Positions 1 to 8,197 of a stretch of DNA of 64,000 nt are shown here, one piece after another. A program made the translations under genes and the position numbers. This DNA is from Nannocystis exedens (GTDB lineage Bacteria; Myxococcota_A; Polyangia; Nannocystales; Nannocystaceae), in the NCBI RefSeq assembly GCF_002343915.1, contig NZ_NETK01000001.1, forward strand, positions 7,020,001 to 7,084,000. The letters run 5' to 3'. The first letter of the stretch is position 1. The number at the start of each line of letters is the position of its first letter. Below the pieces are notes generated by a model. The model did not search any database. It was not told the origin of the DNA and was given only the letters and a program-made list of their open reading frames with translations.

Positions 1-339
1 CCACTTGCCGAACTCGATGCCCGCGGCCGGGGTCGTCGCCGGCGCCTTGGCCTCGGGCTTCGCCGGCTCGGCCTTCGTCTCGACCATGCCCTGCGCGGCT
101 TTCAGCTCCTGCGCGGCTTTCAGCTCCTGCGCGGCTTTCAGCTCCTGCGCGGCTTTCTTCTCCGCTTCCCGAGCCTCCTCCGCCGCGTCGTCCCGCTCGG
201 CCTTGGTCGCGGCGGCCTTGATCTCCGCGGCCAGGACCTCCCGGCTCTTCGCCGGCTCCCCTTCGCGCGCGGCCGGTCCGCCGCATGCAAAGGTCCCCAA
301 GAGCGCCGGCACCACCCAGGCTGTCCTTCTCACCGACAT
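1..339 (-). CDS. Putative lipoprotein with Ala/Lys/Glu-rich repeats (3' end outside window)
   Basis: The first 113 codons of a gene that runs off the left edge. The N-terminus MSVRRTAWVVPALLGTFACG has a basic n-region, a hydrophobic core and a Cys at residue 19 in a loose lipobox (TFAC), so a lipoprotein is likely but not certain. The following 80 residues are almost all Ala, Lys and Glu and should form a charged helix or linker. It includes three exact copies of the six-residue unit AAQELK, encoded by an 18-bp tandem repeat. No family is recognised. It is divergently placed with respect to nothing nearby: the P450 gene reads the same way and lies 42 bp upstream. Confidence 0.6.
   Translation of the reverse strand, partial: MSVRRTAWVVPALLGTFACGGPAAREGEPAKSREVLAAEIKAAATKAERDDAAEEAREAEKKAAQELKAAQELKAAQELKAAQGMVETKAEPAKPEAKAPATTPAAGIEFGKW
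95..148. repeat. 18-bp tandem repeat, three exact copies
   Basis: The unit gcggctttcagctcctgc occurs three times head to tail at 95-112, 113-130 and 131-148, with a partial fourth copy (nine bases). It lies inside the minus-strand lipoprotein gene and adds six residues per unit, so copy-number change would keep the frame. Confidence 0.9.
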
Positions 340-381
340 CGCCTCGAGCGTACCACAATCGTCGCGCCGGTCGCCGCGCGG

Positions 382-1587
382 TCAGCTCAGGGCCACGCGC
401 AACGCCTTCGGACCCCGGACCGTCAGGTTGTCGAGCCAGGTCGGCTTTTCGAGCAGCTCCCAGCGCGGAAATTTCAACAGTGCCTCGAGGGCGAGGCGAG
501 CCTCGAGGCGGCCGAGGGCGGCGCCGATGCAGTAGTGCGGGCCGGTCGAGAAGCCGAGGTGGCGGTTGTCGGCGCGGGCGATGTCGAAGCGGTCGGGCTC
601 GGGGAACTGGGACTCGTCGCGGTTGGCGCCGGCCAACGAGAGGAACAGGCGGTCGCCGGCCTTGACCTGCTGGCCGTGCCACTCGAAGTCGACGCGCGCG
701 ACCCGGCCCATGCGCGAGACGGGGCACTCGAAGCGCAGGACCTCCTCGATGGTGCTGGCCAAGAGGTCAGGTTCGGCGCGCAGCCGCTGCAGCTGGTCGG
801 GGAAGCGCAGCAGGGTGTAGACGGTGTTGGCGATCAGGTTGGTGGTGGTCTCGTGGCCGCCGAACAGGATCGCGGTGCAGGTCGACAGCAGCTCCTGCTC
901 GCTGAGCATCGAGCCCTGATCCTCGGCGGCGGCGAGCGCCGAGAGCAGGTCCTGGCGCCGGGTCTGGCGGCGCTCGGCGAGCGCCTTGCGGAAGTACTCC
1001 TCGAGCTCGAGGATCGCCGCGCGTGCGCCGGCGAGCAGCGCCTGGCTCATGACGGTGGCGCCGAAGAAAGCGGCGATCGCGTCGGAGCAGGCCTTGAGGC
1101 GGTGGCGGTCCTCCGGCGGCAGGCCGAGCATGTCGCCGATCACGAGCACCGGCAGCGGGCCCGCGATCGCCCCCACCAGCTCGACCTCGCCGGGCTCGAT
1201 CGCTCGCACCAGCTCGCCGAGGATCTCCTGGATCCGCGGGCGCCACGTCTCGACGAGGCGCGGCGTGAAGGCCTGGCCGAGCAGGCTGCGCAGGCGCGTG
1301 TGGTCCGGCGGGTCGCGCAGCAAGATCCAGTGCGCCAGGTTGTCGACCACCGGCGCGAACCACTGGCGCGCCTCCGACGGCAGGCGCCTGGCCATCGCCT
1401 CCGCCCGGCTGGCCGACAGGCGACCGTCGCGGAAGCCGGCCGCGACGTCGGCGTAGCGCGTGACGATGAACGAGCCCGCGCCCTCGTTGCCGGCGAAGTA
1501 CAGCGGCGCCTCGCGCCGCAGCCGCGCGAGCACGGGGTAGGGGTCGTCGCGATTGTCGGGGGCGTACAAACCGAGCGGATCGTGCAT
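382..1587 (-). CDS. Cytochrome P450
   Basis: A 401-residue heme-thiolate monooxygenase, the usual length for soluble bacterial class I P450s. The heme-binding loop FSTGPHYCIG is a perfect FxxGxxxCxG match with the thiolate ligand at Cys353. The I-helix oxygen-activation motif is GGHETT, and a K-helix ExxR motif is seen as EEVLR. No transmembrane anchor is present, so it should be cytoplasmic and need a ferredoxin and reductase encoded elsewhere. The ATG at 1587 is chosen because CGGAGGTC lies directly upstream and the family match starts at residue 2 (HDPLGLYAP). The open frame extends 80 codons further upstream but is arginine-rich and looks non-coding. No biosynthetic cluster surrounds it, so the substrate cannot be predicted. 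Confidence 0.93.
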   Translation of the reverse strand: MHDPLGLYAPDNRDDPYPVLARLRREAPLYFAGNEGAGSFIVTRYADVAAGFRDGRLSASRAEAMARRLPSEARQWFAPVVDNLAHWILLRDPPDHTRLRSLLGQAFTPRLVETWRPRIQEILGELVRAIEPGEVELVGAIAGPLPVLVIGDMLGLPPEDRHRLKACSDAIAAFFGATVMSQALLAGARAAILELEEYFRKALAERRQTRRQDLLSALAAAEDQGSMLSEQELLSTCTAILFGGHETTTNLIANTVYTLLRFPDQLQRLRAEPDLLASTIEEVLRFECPVSRMGRVARVDFEWHGQQVKAGDRLFLSLAGANRDESQFPEPDRFDIARADNRHLGFSTGPHYCIGAALGRLEARLALEALLKFPRWELLEKPTWLDNLTVRGPKALRVALS

Positions 1588-1750
1588 GACCTCCGAGGGT
1601 AGCGGAGTTCGCCAGGCGCGGGACCCGGCGGCCGGGCGCTTTTGATCGACGGTGCGTTCGGAGTGCGGCGTTTCCAGAGTCGGCCTTCGGAGGCCGCGCT
1701 CTCTGTTGCGTGAAGACTGTCGGCGATGGCGGACGCGGCGAGGATGAGCC

Positions 1751-1764
1751 TGTCCTTTCGGACA
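1751..1764. repeat. Small palindrome TGTCC-N4-GGACA
   Basis: TGTCCTTTCGGACA: a 5-bp stem and a 4-base loop, upstream of the P450 start. It belongs to the dispersed palindrome family of this window. Confidence 0.6.
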
Positions 1765-1830
1765 TGGCCGTGCGGCGAGGAAGCGCGCCCGCCGGCGCGT
1801 GGACGCCGGCGGGCCGTCGATCATCACACG

Positions 1831-1844
1831 TGTCCCGAGGGACA
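1831..1844. terminator. Hairpin TGTCCC-GA-GGGACA after the first TolB-like gene
   Basis: An inverted repeat with a 6-bp stem lying 8 bp beyond the stop codon of the minus-strand gene at 1852-4002. The matching position of the second gene copy has a longer version (4274-4295). No T-run follows, so a terminator role is inferred from position only. It belongs to the dispersed TGTCC/GGACA family. Confidence 0.45.
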
Positions 1845-1851
1845 GGTCACG

Positions 1852-4002
1852 TCACTGCGGGAAGACCTGCTGGCAGTAGCCGTCGATGCAGGGGGTGCCG
1901 GGCTCGCAGCAGTCGGCGTCGGACTCGCAGGCGTTGCCGGGTTCGGAGCAGGGGCCCTTCTCGCCGCAGACCTTGATTTCGCCCATCTGGATGCAGTGGC
2001 CGGAGCAGCAGTCGATGCCGGACTCGCAGACCTTGTTGGGCTCCTCGATGCAGGGGTCGGGGGCGAAGTAGGCGTTCTCGGACAGGGCGCAGTCCTCCTG
2101 GCCGCGGACGTAGAACGGCGGGTTGGACGGGTCGGTGCCGGCGTTCGGCGGATCGTTGATGGCGGTGATCCAGAGCTGCTGGCGGTTGGCGCCGACGAGG
2201 GTGTTGCCGTAGTCGCGGCGGGACATGAAGACGACCCAGAAGTAGCCGCCGGCGCGGAGCGGGGCGAAGGTCGGGTTGAAGCTCTTGTTGTCGGAGCTGG
2301 CCTTCTCGAGCATGACGAGGTCGTTGCCCTCGGTGCCGACGAGGAACAGCTTGCCGTTGCCGGTCGAGCGCGCGCCCTGGGTCGGGCGGCCGAACACGAT
2401 CCACTCGTTGCCGGGCGAGAAGTTCGGGTAGGCCGGGCGACCGACGTCGTTGCCCTTGGGGACGATGACCTTCTGGTTGGTGACGGTGATGCCGTCGGGG
2501 TTGACGTCGGCGACCACGAGGTCGGCCTGGTTCTGGTCGAAGGTCCAGCCGCCGTTCGGGTAGCCGCAGGTGGCGGCGATCTTCTTGCCGTCGGGCGACC
2601 AGGCCGGCTCACCGCAGCCGGTCTGCAGCACGTTGGGGTTGAGGATCGCGCCGTTCATGGTGTCGATCACCCGCAGCAGCGAGCTGACCGCGTTGGCCGG
2701 GTCGTTGGACTGCAGCAGCTTGGTGCCGTCGTGGTTGAAGGCGCTGAAGGTGCCGCCGAGGCCGGGGTTCGGCTGGATGTTGCCGTAGACGGCCGGCTCG
2801 ACCGACACGTCGATGGTGAAGGTCGGGAACGGCGAACCGTTGTCGCGCACGGCGGCGACGGTGCGGCCGTCGCGGCTGACGGTGTGACAGCCCCAGCAGC
2901 CGCCGGGCTGGAAGAACTCGTTGGCCTGGGCCTCGCTCGGCTTGATGCTGAGCACGCGGCCGTTGGCGTTGCCGCCGCACTGGCTCGGGAGCTCCCAGTA
3001 GTAGACGCGGCCGGGCAGGCGCGCCTGGGCCATGCGCCAGGTCTGCTTGACCGACTCGTAGACGTTGTTGCCGCTCTTGCGCTGGAGCTCGACGCTGATC
3101 GGGTCGCTCTGGGCGCCCTGACCGGACTCGGAGATCGCGATCCACTCGGCGGCGTCGATGAGGTGCCGCGCGGGGACGTTGGTGGTGAAGTAGATGGTGT
3201 AGTCGTAGAACTGCTCGCTGATGTGCAGCTTGTACTGGTCGCCGTTCTGCACGTTGTTCCACTGGACGACCGGGGCGGCGACCTTGAGCGGGAAGACCGT
3301 CTCGTTGTACGGATAGACGATCGTCATCGACGGGTCGGGGCCGACGGGGTTGCCCCAGCCGGGCTCGAGGCCGCCGGGGTCGAGCTTCTTGATGATCTTG
3401 ACCGAGACGGAGGTCTCGGCCTGGTCGGCCTGGTAGGTGGCCTTGAGGGTGCCGGTGCCGCCGAGGGTGCCGGTCGGGACGAACTCGGCGTTGACCTGGA
3501 TCTCGCCGATCTCCGGCTTGTTGTAGCTCCACGCGACGTCGCCGGTGACGTCGACGCCGTTGTAGGTCGCGGTGAAGGCCTGAGTGACGATCGCGCCGTC
3601 GATGATCTCGAGGGTGACGTCCTTGGGGTTGATGTCGAGGACGCCGTTGCCGGTGTCGGTGCCGGTGTTGGTCTGCGAGGTGGCCGTGGTGTCGGTGACG
3701 GTGCCGTCGGTGCTGTCGGTGCCGGGCGAGGTCTCGGTGCCCACCGTGTCGGTGCCGGGCGAGGTCTCGGTGCCGGTGGCGGTGTCGGTGCCGAGAGTGC
3801 TGGTCGAGGTGGGCGGGCTGTCGGTGGTGGGGCCGGCGGTGGTGGGGCCGGTGGCGGTGGGCTCGGTGGCGGTGCTGGTCGGTCCGGCGGTGGTGGTGCC
3901 GGGGCCCGAGTCGGTGACGTTGCCGCTCGAGTCGCCGCAGGCGACCACCGGAAGACACAGGAGGAGCGACAGACGAGGTACGACGGTCCGTAACGAATGC
4001 AT
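1852..4002 (-). CDS. Secreted TolB/WD40-like lipoprotein with CxxCH motif and Cys-rich tail, copy A
   Basis: A 716-residue protein. The signal sequence MHSLRTVVPRLSLLLCLPVVAC gives a lipidated Cys22. A Thr/Gly/Ser-rich low-complexity linker follows (about 25-118), then Ig-like and beta domains. CWGCH (Cys369-His373) is a heme-c type CxxCH motif, followed by SRDG. PD40-type propeller repeats come next (for example FNHDGTKLL, WSPDGKKIAA, NFSPGNEWIVFG). The last 79 residues hold 13 Cys, including two CC pairs (DCCSGHC, DCCEPGTPC), and resemble a knottin-like module. Combining CxxCH with PD40 repeats is known in proteins of unknown role; covalent heme is inferred, not shown. The ATG at 4002 is chosen because it begins the signal peptide. 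Its nearly identical neighbour lies at 4299-6452. Confidence 0.88.
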   Translation of the reverse strand: MHSLRTVVPRLSLLLCLPVVACGDSSGNVTDSGPGTTTAGPTSTATEPTATGPTTAGPTTDSPPTSTSTLGTDTATGTETSPGTDTVGTETSPGTDSTDGTVTDTTATSQTNTGTDTGNGVLDINPKDVTLEIIDGAIVTQAFTATYNGVDVTGDVAWSYNKPEIGEIQVNAEFVPTGTLGGTGTLKATYQADQAETSVSVKIIKKLDPGGLEPGWGNPVGPDPSMTIVYPYNETVFPLKVAAPVVQWNNVQNGDQYKLHISEQFYDYTIYFTTNVPARHLIDAAEWIAISESGQGAQSDPISVELQRKSGNNVYESVKQTWRMAQARLPGRVYYWELPSQCGGNANGRVLSIKPSEAQANEFFQPGGCWGCHTVSRDGRTVAAVRDNGSPFPTFTIDVSVEPAVYGNIQPNPGLGGTFSAFNHDGTKLLQSNDPANAVSSLLRVIDTMNGAILNPNVLQTGCGEPAWSPDGKKIAATCGYPNGGWTFDQNQADLVVADVNPDGITVTNQKVIVPKGNDVGRPAYPNFSPGNEWIVFGRPTQGARSTGNGKLFLVGTEGNDLVMLEKASSDNKSFNPTFAPLRAGGYFWVVFMSRRDYGNTLVGANRQQLWITAINDPPNAGTDPSNPPFYVRGQEDCALSENAYFAPDPCIEEPNKVCESGIDCCSGHCIQMGEIKVCGEKGPCSEPGNACESDADCCEPGTPCIDGYCQQVFPQ

Positions 4003-4273
4003 GTCGCCCACAAGACGCGCAGGCCGGCCGGCCGTCAAGCGACGTCGGCTGTTGCTCGGGACAGGTCGCGAGGCGCAGCCCGAAACCGTCCGCGCGCACG
4101 CGCGCCGGCGCGACGGTCGAATTGGCGGACGGGTGGATCCCCCTGTAGGCGCGCGTGGCGTCCCCTCGAGCGCGCGACAGGGCGCGAAATCATCACAGGC
4201 CCCGGAGGACATGTCGGGGTGGGAGAAAGCGCGACCGCCGGCGCGGATCCGCGCCGGCGGGCGGTCATGCCAT

Positions 4274-4295
4274 GATATGTCCCGAAGGACATATC
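4274..4295. terminator. Perfect hairpin GATATGTCC-CGAA-GGACATATC
   Basis: A perfect 9-bp stem with a 4-base loop, three bases past the stop codon of the minus-strand gene at 4299-6452. Its position suggests a terminator or mRNA 3'-end stabiliser, though there is no clear T-run. It is a member of the dispersed TGTCC/GGACA family and has a shorter counterpart after copy A at 1831-1844. Confidence 0.55.
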
Positions 4296-4298
4296 ACG

Positions 4299-6452
4299 TC
4301 ACTGCGGGAAGACCTGCTGGCAGTAGCCGTCGATGCAGGGGGTGCCGGGCTCGCAGCAGTCGGCGTCGGACTCGCAGGCGTTGCCGGGCTCGCTGCAGGG
4401 GCCCTTCTCGCCGCAGACCTTGATCTCGCCCATCTGGATGCAGTGGCCGGAGCAGCAGTCGATGCCGGACTCGCAGACCTTGTTGGGCTCCTCGATGCAG
4501 GGGTCGGGGGCGAAGTAGGCGTTCTCGGACAGGGCGCAGTCCTCCTGGCCGCGGACGTAGAACGGCGGGTTGGACGGGTCGGTGCCGGCGTTCGGCGGAT
4601 CGTTGATGGCGGTGATCCAGAGCTGCTGGCGGTTGGCGCCGACGAGGGTGTTGCCGTAGTCGCGGCGGGACATGAAGACGACCCAGAAGTAGCCGCCGGC
4701 GCGGAGCGGGGCGAAGGTCGGGTTGAAGCTCTTGTTGTCGGAGCTGGCCTTTTCGAGCATGACGAGGTCGTTGCCCTCGGTGCCGACGAGGAACAGCTTG
4801 CCGTTGCCGGTCGAGCGCGCGCCCTGGGTCGGGCGGCCGAACACGATCCACTCGTTGCCGGGCGAGAAGTTCGGGTAGGCCGGGCGACCGACGTCGTTGC
4901 CCTTGGGGACGATGACCTTCTGGTTGGTGACGGTGATGCCGTCGGGGTTGACGTCGGCGACCACGAGGTCGGCCTGGTTCTGGTCGAAGGTCCAGCCGCC
5001 GTTCGGGTAGCCGCAGGTGGCGGCGATCTTCTTGCCGTCGGGCGACCAGGCCGGCTCGCCGCAGCCGGGCATCAGCACGTTGGGGTTCAAGACCTGGCCG
5101 TTCATCACGTCGATCACCCGCAGCACCGAGTTGATGGCGTCGATCGGGTCGTTGGACTGCAACAGTTTGGTGCCGTCGTGGTTGAAGGCGCTGAAGGTGC
5201 CGCCGAGGCCGGGGTTCGGCTGGATGTTGCCGTAGACGGCCGGCTCCTGCGAGACGTCGATGGTGAAGGTCGGGAACGGGATGTTGCCGTTGTCGGCGAC
5301 CACGGCGACGGTGCGGCCGTCGCGGCTGACGGTGTGACAGCCCCAGCAGAAGCCGGGCTGGAAGAACTCGTTGGCCTGGGCCTCGCTCGGCTTGATGCTG
5401 AGGACGCGGCCGTTGGCGTTGCCGCCGCACTGACCCGGGAGCTCCCAGTAGTAGACGCGGCCAGGCAGGCGCGCCTGGGCCATGCGCCAGGTCTGCTTGA
5501 CCGACTCGTAGACGTTGTTGCCGCTCTTGCGCTGGAGCTCGACGCTGATCGGGTCGCTCTGGGCGCCCTGACCGGACTCGGAGATCGCGATCCACTCGGC
5601 GGCGTCGATGAGGTGCCGCGCGGGGACGTTGGTGGTGAAGTAGATGGTGTAGTCGTAGAACTGCTCGCTGATGTGCAGCTTGTACTGGTCGCCGTTCTGC
5701 ACGTTGTTCCACTGGACGACGGGGGCAGCGACCTTGAGCGGGAAGACCGTCTCGTTGTACGGATAGACGATCGTCATCGACGGGTCGGGGCCGACGGGGT
5801 TGCCCCAGCCGGGCTCGAGGCCGCCGGGGTCGAGCTTCTTGATGATCTTGACCGAGACGGAGGTCTCGGCCTGGTCGGCCTGGTAGGTGGCCTTGAGGGT
5901 GCCGGTGCCGCCGAGGGTGCCGGTCGGGACGAACTCGGCGTTGACCTGGATCTCGCCGATCTCCGGCTTGTTGTAGCTCCACGCGACGTCGCCGGTGACG
6001 TCGACGCCGTTGTAGGTCGCGGTGAAGGCCTGAGTGACGATCGCGCCGTCGATGATCTCGAGGGTGACGTCCTTGGGGTTGATGTCGAGGGCGCCGTTGC
6101 CGGTGTCGGTGCCGGTGTTGGTCTGCGAGGTGGCCGTGGTGTCGGTGACGGTGCCGTCGGTGCTGTCGGTGCCGGGCGAGGTCTCGGTGCCCACCGTGTC
6201 GGTGCCGGGCGAGGTCTCGGTGCCGGTGGCGGTGTCGGTGCCGAGGGTGCTGGTCGAGGTGGGCGGGCTATCGGTGGTGGGGCCGGCGGTGGTGGGGCCG
6301 GTGGCGGTGGGCTCGGTGGCGGTGCTGGTCGGTCCGGCGGTGGTGGCGCCGGGGCCCGAGTCGGTGACGTTGCCGCTCGAGTCGCCGCAGGCGACCACGG
6401 GGAGACACAGGAGGAGCGACAGGCGAGGTACGACGGTCCGTAATGAATGCAT
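4299..6452 (-). CDS. Secreted TolB/WD40-like lipoprotein with CxxCH motif and Cys-rich tail, copy B
   Basis: A 717-residue tandem paralogue of the gene at 1852-4002, with the same architecture: lipoprotein signal (lipid Cys22), Thr-rich linker, beta domains, CWGCH at 369-373, PD40-type repeats and the 13-Cys tail. The copies are nearly identical over the N-terminal 370 residues and the last 200. They differ mainly in residues around 385-460 (for example ADNGNIPFP here, RDNGSPFP in copy A), so only the segment after the CxxCH motif has diverged. That pattern suits either recent duplication with local diversification or gene conversion over the flanks. The start at 6452 is set by the signal peptide. 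Confidence 0.88.
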   Translation of the reverse strand: MHSLRTVVPRLSLLLCLPVVACGDSSGNVTDSGPGATTAGPTSTATEPTATGPTTAGPTTDSPPTSTSTLGTDTATGTETSPGTDTVGTETSPGTDSTDGTVTDTTATSQTNTGTDTGNGALDINPKDVTLEIIDGAIVTQAFTATYNGVDVTGDVAWSYNKPEIGEIQVNAEFVPTGTLGGTGTLKATYQADQAETSVSVKIIKKLDPGGLEPGWGNPVGPDPSMTIVYPYNETVFPLKVAAPVVQWNNVQNGDQYKLHISEQFYDYTIYFTTNVPARHLIDAAEWIAISESGQGAQSDPISVELQRKSGNNVYESVKQTWRMAQARLPGRVYYWELPGQCGGNANGRVLSIKPSEAQANEFFQPGFCWGCHTVSRDGRTVAVVADNGNIPFPTFTIDVSQEPAVYGNIQPNPGLGGTFSAFNHDGTKLLQSNDPIDAINSVLRVIDVMNGQVLNPNVLMPGCGEPAWSPDGKKIAATCGYPNGGWTFDQNQADLVVADVNPDGITVTNQKVIVPKGNDVGRPAYPNFSPGNEWIVFGRPTQGARSTGNGKLFLVGTEGNDLVMLEKASSDNKSFNPTFAPLRAGGYFWVVFMSRRDYGNTLVGANRQQLWITAINDPPNAGTDPSNPPFYVRGQEDCALSENAYFAPDPCIEEPNKVCESGIDCCSGHCIQMGEIKVCGEKGPCSEPGNACESDADCCEPGTPCIDGYCQQVFPQ

Positions 6453-6573
6453 GGCGCCCACAAGACGCGCCCGCGCGCCGCCCGTCAAGGGGGCTTGCGG
6501 CCGACCGCCGGCGCAGGACACGTGTACGCGCGACGAGGCGAATTGATAGAGTGGGCGACGAGAGGATCTACCC

Positions 6574-6912
6574 ATGCGCCTGGCCCCGATCGTCCCCCTG
6601 CTGCTGTGTGTCGTCGGCTGTGACAAACCCGCCACCACGAGCGCGCCGCCGCCGTCGTCGTCGGTCACCGAGTTCCACGTCTCGATCTTCAACGCCTGCG
6701 GCAACGACGTCACCGTCGAGGTCGGTGCCGCGGCGGGCAGCGGGCGCAAGGTCCTCCTGCTCAATGCTGCGCGCGAGACGATCACCGGCGGCGCGGAACA
6801 GCTCTTCCTGCTCGGCAAGGACGGCGAGCTGCTGGCGACGTACCAGCCGATCCAGGGCAAGCAGAAGGCGCAGGTGACCAGCGACTGCACGGCGATCGAG
6901 CGCGTCGACTGA
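6574..6912 (+). CDS. Small lipoprotein, repeat copy 1
   Basis: A 112-residue predicted lipoprotein. The signal MRLAPIVPLLLCVVGC ends in a lipobox with Cys16, followed by a Thr/Ser/Pro linker and a compact domain of about 85 residues (FHVSIFNACGNDVTVEVG…) with Cys near each end that could form a disulfide. No family is recognised; the mature part could be a small beta-sandwich. GAGAGGAT lies about 6 bases upstream of the ATG. The second copy at 9450-9791 differs only in the signal peptide. The molybdopterin-fold lipoprotein gene starts 44 bp downstream and is probably co-transcribed. Confidence 0.75.
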   Translation: MRLAPIVPLLLCVVGCDKPATTSAPPPSSSVTEFHVSIFNACGNDVTVEVGAAAGSGRKVLLLNAARETITGGAEQLFLLGKDGELLATYQPIQGKQKAQVTSDCTAIERVD

Positions 6913-6956
6913 GCCGCACCTTGCCCGCCGCACGGGGCGCGGATATGCTCGCGCGC

Positions 6957-7373
6957 ATGCTCCGCCCCGCGCTCGCCCTCGCCGCCGTGCTCGCCGCGTC
7001 CGCCTGCTCCGCCACGCCGCCGGCCGGCGCGCTCGAGGTGCAGACGGGGTCGCGCTCCGAGTCGCTGGCGGCCGCGCGCCTGGCCGAGCTGCCGCAGATC
7101 GAGGTCGCGGTCGGCGACAAGCGCTACGCCGGCCCGCGCCTGCGCGAGGCGCTGCTGGCCGCGGGCGTGGCGTCCGGGGTCGACGTCGAGGTCATCGCCG
7201 CCGACGGCTACAAGCAGACGGTGAGCGCGGCCACCGTCGGGCGCGACGACGTGATCGTCGCGCTCGGGCTGCCGCCCGACGAGGGGCCGCTGCGGCTGAT
7301 CGTGCCCGGCTCGCCGGGGCTGTCGATCCGGCAGGTGATCGCGGCGCGGGCGGTCCCGGCGGCGGTGCCCTGA
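6957..7373 (+). CDS. Lipoprotein with molybdopterin-oxidoreductase-like fold, repeat copy 1
   Basis: A 138-residue protein. The N-terminus MLRPALALAAVLAASAC is a lipoprotein signal. The mature part (YAGPRLREALLAAGV, AADGYKQTVS, GPLRLIVPG) resembles the core of the oxidoreductase molybdopterin-binding (sulfite oxidase-like) fold, but is only about 110 residues and lacks the cofactor-binding Cys and Arg. It is therefore likely a structural or binding relative, not an enzyme. In-frame ATGs at 6921 and 6945 also exist; 6957 is preferred because it gives a compact signal peptide. An identical copy lies at 9836-10252. Confidence 0.65.
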   Translation: MLRPALALAAVLAASACSATPPAGALEVQTGSRSESLAAARLAELPQIEVAVGDKRYAGPRLREALLAAGVASGVDVEVIAADGYKQTVSAATVGRDDVIVALGLPPDEGPLRLIVPGSPGLSIRQVIAARAVPAAVP

Positions 7374-7411
7374 GCGAAGAGACAGGTTTTAAAAGACAGG
7401 GGCGAAGGGAC

Positions 7412-8056
7412 ATGGTCGAAGAGACACGTGTGCTGCCGGCGGAGTGGGCGCCGCAGGCCGGGGTGCTGCTGACGTGGCCGCACGCGGGCAGCGACTGGGG
7501 GCCGACGCTGCGCCAGGTCGAGCCGGTGTTCGTCGAGATCGCGCGGCAGATCGCGCTGCGCGAGGTGGCGGTGATCGCGTGCCACGACGCCGCGCTGGCC
7601 GCCCACGTGCGCGCGCTGCTGCGCCGCGCCGGGGTCGACGACGCGCGCGCGGTGCTGCACGCGGTCCCGTGCGACGACACCTGGGCCCGCGACCACGGGC
7701 CGCTGACGGTGATGGTCGACGGGGCGCCGCGGGTCCTCGACTTCGTGTTCAACGGCTGGGGCGACAAGTTCGCGGCGGCCAAGGACGACGTGATCCCGCA
7801 GCGGCTGCACGCGCTCGGGGCGTTCGCCGCGGCGCCGCTCGAGATCGTGCCGCTGGTGCTCGAGGGCGGCAGCGTCGAGTCCGACGGCGAGGGCACGATC
7901 CTGACGACCGAGCGCTGCCTGCTGTCCGACCACCGCAGCGGGCTCGCCGCGCCGGCGCTCGAGGCTGCCGAGCACCGAGGACGTGATCTTCCCGCCCGGG
8001 AGCATTTACCTTCGGATCGCCGGGACGGTGTCAGGGACGCCAGAGCCCTTCGGTGA
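7412..8056 (+). pseudogene. Truncated agmatine deiminase (5' part only)
   Basis: Residues 1-184 match the intact agmatine deiminase at 10291-11349 almost exactly, including TWARDHG and the GGS substrate loop near LEGGSVESDG. At base 7965 homology ends and the frame continues into unrelated sequence for about 30 codons to a stop. The missing half holds the catalytic GHID motif and the nucleophile Cys of GGSLHC, so any product would be inactive. The upstream region, including two GACAGG motifs, is preserved. This is a recent disruption, because the remaining part is intact and nearly identical to the functional copy. Confidence 0.9.
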
Positions 8057-8189
8057 GAACGGCAGCTACGACGAAGTCTACCCGATCAGCAACTTTGTGT
8101 TTGGCACGCTCGACAACGGCGTGCTAGAGATCTCGCACGCCGATCAAGATCTTCTGGGCAGTTGGTCTTTCACGGCGCGTTTCCTCTGA
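7966..8189 (+). pseudogene. Orphan C-terminal coding fragment
   Basis: Immediately after the breakpoint in the truncated deiminase an open frame (read from 7968) encodes about 73 residues, from LPSTEDVIFPPGSIYL to SFTARFL, ending at TGA 8187. Composition and codon use are like a real C-terminal beta domain and unlike the flanking repeats, with more A and T in third positions. A GTG at 7983 could start translation, but no ribosome site is evident. It is best explained as the 3' end of a gene whose front was lost when this segment joined the repeat. No family is recognised. Confidence 0.5.
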
Positions 8190-8197
8190 TCCACGCC

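Larger units (their letters stand above)
1831..6489. repeat. Tandem duplication of a 2.2-kb unit (copies 1831-4039 and 4278-6489)
   Basis: Two head-to-tail copies of a unit containing one complete TolB-like lipoprotein gene, its downstream hairpin and about 37 bp of upstream sequence. Most of the two coding regions is identical at nucleotide level. Differences cluster around 2620-2850 versus 5065-5290, coding for residues about 385-460. The flanks outside the unit are unrelated. Confidence 0.9.
6539..7965. repeat. 1.43-kb direct repeat, first copy (truncated deiminase)
   Basis: Near-identical to 9415-10844 in the same orientation. It carries two lipoprotein genes and the first 184 codons of an agmatine deiminase gene. 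Identity begins at cgaattgatagagtgggcg and stops abruptly at base 7965 inside the deiminase gene. The main differences are a 3-bp gap in the first signal peptide and a few substitutions around 7738-7790. Confidence 0.93.

Noticed and set aside
1852-6452. Tandem TolB-like genes as an assembly duplication artefact
   Set aside because: The copies differ by a clustered set of substitutions and a small indel around residues 385-460, and also in flanking DNA, so they are real separate copies.
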